Source: Rubrobacter sp.
GTDB taxonomy: Bacteria; Actinomycetota; Rubrobacteria; Rubrobacterales; Rubrobacteraceae
DNA length: 6,224 nt
Reading direction: 5' to 3'
Assembly: GCA_013815575.1 (NCBI GenBank)
Contig: JACDFX010000121.1
Coordinates: 1-6,224 of the forward strand
In this document: positions 5,011 to 6,224 of the stretch, piece after piece
Position numbering within the stretch: position 1 is the stretch's first letter
Layout of the letters: each line of letters begins with the position of its first letter
Notes under the pieces: model-generated
Seen by the model: the letters and a program-made list of their open reading frames with translations, nothing else
Databases searched by the model: none
Told to the model about the DNA's origin: nothing
Position numbers and translations under genes: made by a program

Positions 5011-5246
5011 ATGATGGACCGAGAAAAGGCACGCGACATCAACGAGGCGGCCCGGCGCTTCGCAGAGACCCTCGCCGACGGGGGTGGAAGGTTCAGGCCG
5101 AGGGGGCGAGCCGAGCCACCAGCGCGCACAAGACCAGGGGCGAAGCGGTGGCGAATACCAAGGAGCCCGCGAGCAGTTGGCTGGGCGGCCAGCTGCTCGT
5201 CTACAAGCAACGCGGCACCGTGCAGGCGAAGCAGACCTACGGATGA
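5011..5246 (+). pseudogene. DUF2188-type protein gene broken by a one-base frameshift
   Basis: ATG 5011 (or ATG 5014) follows AGGGAGG at 4993-5000. The first frame gives MMDREKARDINEAARRFAET and LADGG, then degenerates into an Arg/Pro/Ser-rich shadow. The frame one base back, from TGG 5085 on, gives WKVQAEGASRATSAHKTRGE, a middle helix (EAVANTKEPASSW), LLVYKQRG, and ends TYG at TGA 5244-5246. W-x-V-x-x-E-G-A-x-R-A, L-x-V and a terminal TYG are the hallmarks of DUF2188 (small proteins of unknown function). The switch falls at five Gs (5080-5084); a sixth G would restore a 78-residue protein with DGGGWKV. This is either an inactivating deletion, a sequencing error in a homopolymer, or a fusion of an unrelated N-terminus (1-22) to the domain. 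Confidence 0.75.
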
Positions 5247-5280
5247 AGTACCCCCTCTTTTAGACACGGGGCCAACAAGA

Positions 5281-5318
5281 CCGAAGGGTCGAGGCTCTAC
5301 GGGATCCCGGCCCTTCGG
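5281..5318 (+). other. 11-bp stem-loop before the 86-residue gene
   Basis: CCGAAGGGTCG (5281-5291) pairs with CGGCCCTTCGG (5308-5318) through 11 pairs, one of them G-U, around a 16-base loop. It lies 34 bp after the DUF2188 stop and ends 15 bp before ATG 5334, close to the GGGGA at 5324-5328. There is no U run, so it is not a classical terminator. It could stabilise or process the transcript or affect translation of the next gene. Confidence 0.5.
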
Positions 5319-5333
5319 CGATCGGGGACGTGG

Positions 5334-5594
5334 ATGGACGAAGACAGCTACTACATCGTGACCGAGGGCGGAGCTCCCGCCATCGAGGAGGTCTCCGCGA
5401 TAGGCGGAAAGGTCGCCATCGTTTGCGAGCGGCCCGACCTCGCCGAAGATGACGAAACGTTTGAGCCTATAACCTTCGACGACCTCGCGCTGCTGCTTGA
5501 GGCCCGGGCCGACATCGGCTACGTGCGTGTTAGGGGCCCCGAGGGACCGAGGACAGTCGAAAAGCCCGAATTCCTAGGAGACACGTATTCCTGA
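5334..5594 (+). CDS. 86-residue acidic protein, unknown function
   Basis: ATG 5334 is preceded by GGGGA (5324-5328, spacing five). The product is acidic (about 20 Asp/Glu), with no signal peptide, membrane segment or Cys pair. It looks like a small alpha/beta fold: a strand (YYIVTEG), a strand (GGKVAIVCE), a helix (FDDLALLLEARADI) and a strand (GYVRVRGPEG). Codon third positions are GC-rich in this frame. The frame is open back to the TGA at 5244 and reads protein-like there (GSRLYGIPALRRSGTW), but no earlier start codon exists, so the product may once have been longer or fused to what lies upstream. I do not recognise the family. Confidence 0.75.
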   Translation: MDEDSYYIVTEGGAPAIEEVSAIGGKVAIVCERPDLAEDDETFEPITFDDLALLLEARADIGYVRVRGPEGPRTVEKPEFLGDTYS

Positions 5595-5909
5595 TCCCCC
5601 GTACCGGTGCCCCCACCACGCGCGCCGACGGCTTGCTTGAGAATCTCCGTCTTTATTCGCCCGAGTGCGTAGAAGGGGGTTCCCCACATAGGACCGGCCT
5701 GATCGGAGGTCCGGCCAGCCCATGAGGCCCTTATGTAATATAGACTGCGGAGGCGGGGTCCGCGTACATGAGAAGCAGTCAGGCTACCCGGCCGCTGATT
5801 CTCCGGGACGCCGAACTCGTCGGCGAGTCCCTCGGGTAGCACTCTGCCCGCGTACTAGCACATGCGACTGCCACCTGCGGGACGCCTCGGGAGGGTGTAG
5901 GATGCTGCC
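5595..5909. other. 315-bp stretch without a clear gene
   Basis: No ORF here is convincing in either strand. Visible items: a near-direct repeat AGGACCGGCC / AGGTCCGGCC (5690-5699 and 5707-5716); an AT-rich island (5731-5744, TTATGTAATATAGA) in otherwise GC-rich DNA that could hold a -10 box; and a 23-residue mini-ORF at 5768-5839 (ending RPLILRDAELVGESLG) that may be the residue of a truncated gene. The promoter of the next gene is at the right end. Confidence 0.5.
5898..5903 (+). promoter_or_regulatory. -10 box (TAGGAT) of the membrane protein gene
   Basis: TAGGAT, a common actinobacterial -10 variant, ends six bases before GTG 5910, so transcription is expected to start at the start codon. 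The same bases include AGGA (5899-5902) seven bases before the GTG, which could instead be a ribosome-binding site; the two readings cannot be told apart from sequence. No clear -35. Confidence 0.45.
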
Positions 5910-6224
5910 GTGGGAGAAGGACCCGAACGTTCGGCGTTGACCAAGCTAATCTCCGTTCCGGGTTTGGTGGCCGTGGCTATCATGGGCGTCGCGATCGCCG
6001 CAATGGCCCGCATTTTCGGCCCAGGGAACGTCCTTCAAGAGATAGCCACGGAGTTGGTCGCGAGCTTCGGCAGCACGATACTGGTGCTCGCGGTCTTCGG
6101 GCTTCTCTTCAGGACTGGACTCGATCGGCTGCTGCACGGGGCGCCGGGCGGGGAGGCCCTTGCGCGATCCGTAGAGCGCCTCGGAGACGTCCTGCAAGGC
6201 CCCGGCGCGCAAGACTTGAGTGCG
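5910..6224 (+). CDS. 5' part of small membrane protein with two helices (runs off right edge)
   Basis: 105 codons are visible from GTG 5910; the frame is closed by TAG at 5898, so this is the earliest start. Two hydrophobic segments are evident: about residues 13-34 (ISVPGLVAVAIMGVAIAAMA) and about 50-68 (ASFGSTILVLAVFGLLF). Each is followed by basic residues (Arg34; Arg68, Arg73). The rest is a soluble C-terminal part (GGEALARSVERLGDVLQG). The segment between the helices is short (residues 35-49), giving a hairpin topology. No catalytic motif is visible and I do not recognise the family. The opposite-strand frame here is open but lacks a matching start context. Confidence 0.75.
   Translation, partial: MGEGPERSALTKLISVPGLVAVAIMGVAIAAMARIFGPGNVLQEIATELVASFGSTILVLAVFGLLFRTGLDRLLHGAPGGEALARSVERLGDVLQGPGAQDLSA

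Noticed and set aside
5519..5842. Minus-strand 107-codon frame
   Set aside because: It overlaps the end of the 86-residue gene, has no ribosome-binding site and a composition unlike a real protein.
5946..6212. Minus-strand 88-codon frame
   Set aside because: The opposite strand encodes two clear membrane helices with a promoter and start; this is its hydrophilic shadow.

Overview
The window is GC-rich (high third-position GC). It carries a class E-like sortase, a DUF2188-type gene and three genes whose -10 boxes sit 6-8 nt before the start codon, so that leaderless mRNAs are likely. I infer a high-GC Actinomycetota genome, possibly Rubrobacter-like. No marker gene fixes the genus.

Layout, left half (minus strand). 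At the left edge is the 5' end of a small helical protein (121..1). It lies 41 bp downstream of a 722-residue protein gene (2331..163), and the two probably form one operon. The 722-residue protein is the most striking item. It has a polar N-terminus, a compact beta-rich domain, about 420 residues of 11-residue tandem repeats with no Lys, Arg, His or aromatic residue, and a C-terminal block of D-x-x-G repeats. A ~470-bp gap follows (possible operator and a possible broken plus-strand gene). Next comes a tyrosine recombinase-like gene (3636..2803) that has lost most of its catalytic residues.

Layout, middle. The recombinase-like gene is transcribed divergently from a sortase (3686..4303). The two are separated by only 49 bp, which hold an extended -10 promoter facing the sortase and a likely -10 facing the recombinase.

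Layout, right half (plus strand). After a ~280-bp structured, gene-free leader come: a 91-residue protein with a likely zinc site (4586..4861); a tiny ORF broken by an in-frame TAG (4866..4970); a DUF2188-type gene broken by a frameshift at a G run (5011..5246); a stem-loop; an 86-residue acidic protein of unknown function (5334..5594); a ~315-bp stretch with no clear gene; and the 5' end of a two-helix membrane protein running off the window (5910..6224).

The genes do not form one recognisable pathway. The right half looks like a graveyard of small accessory proteins. The left half is dominated by the repeat protein, whose 11-residue (and 7-residue) periodicity resembles LEA group 3 and perilipin-type amphipathic helices. 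A stress-protection or surface-coating role is conceivable but is inference only.
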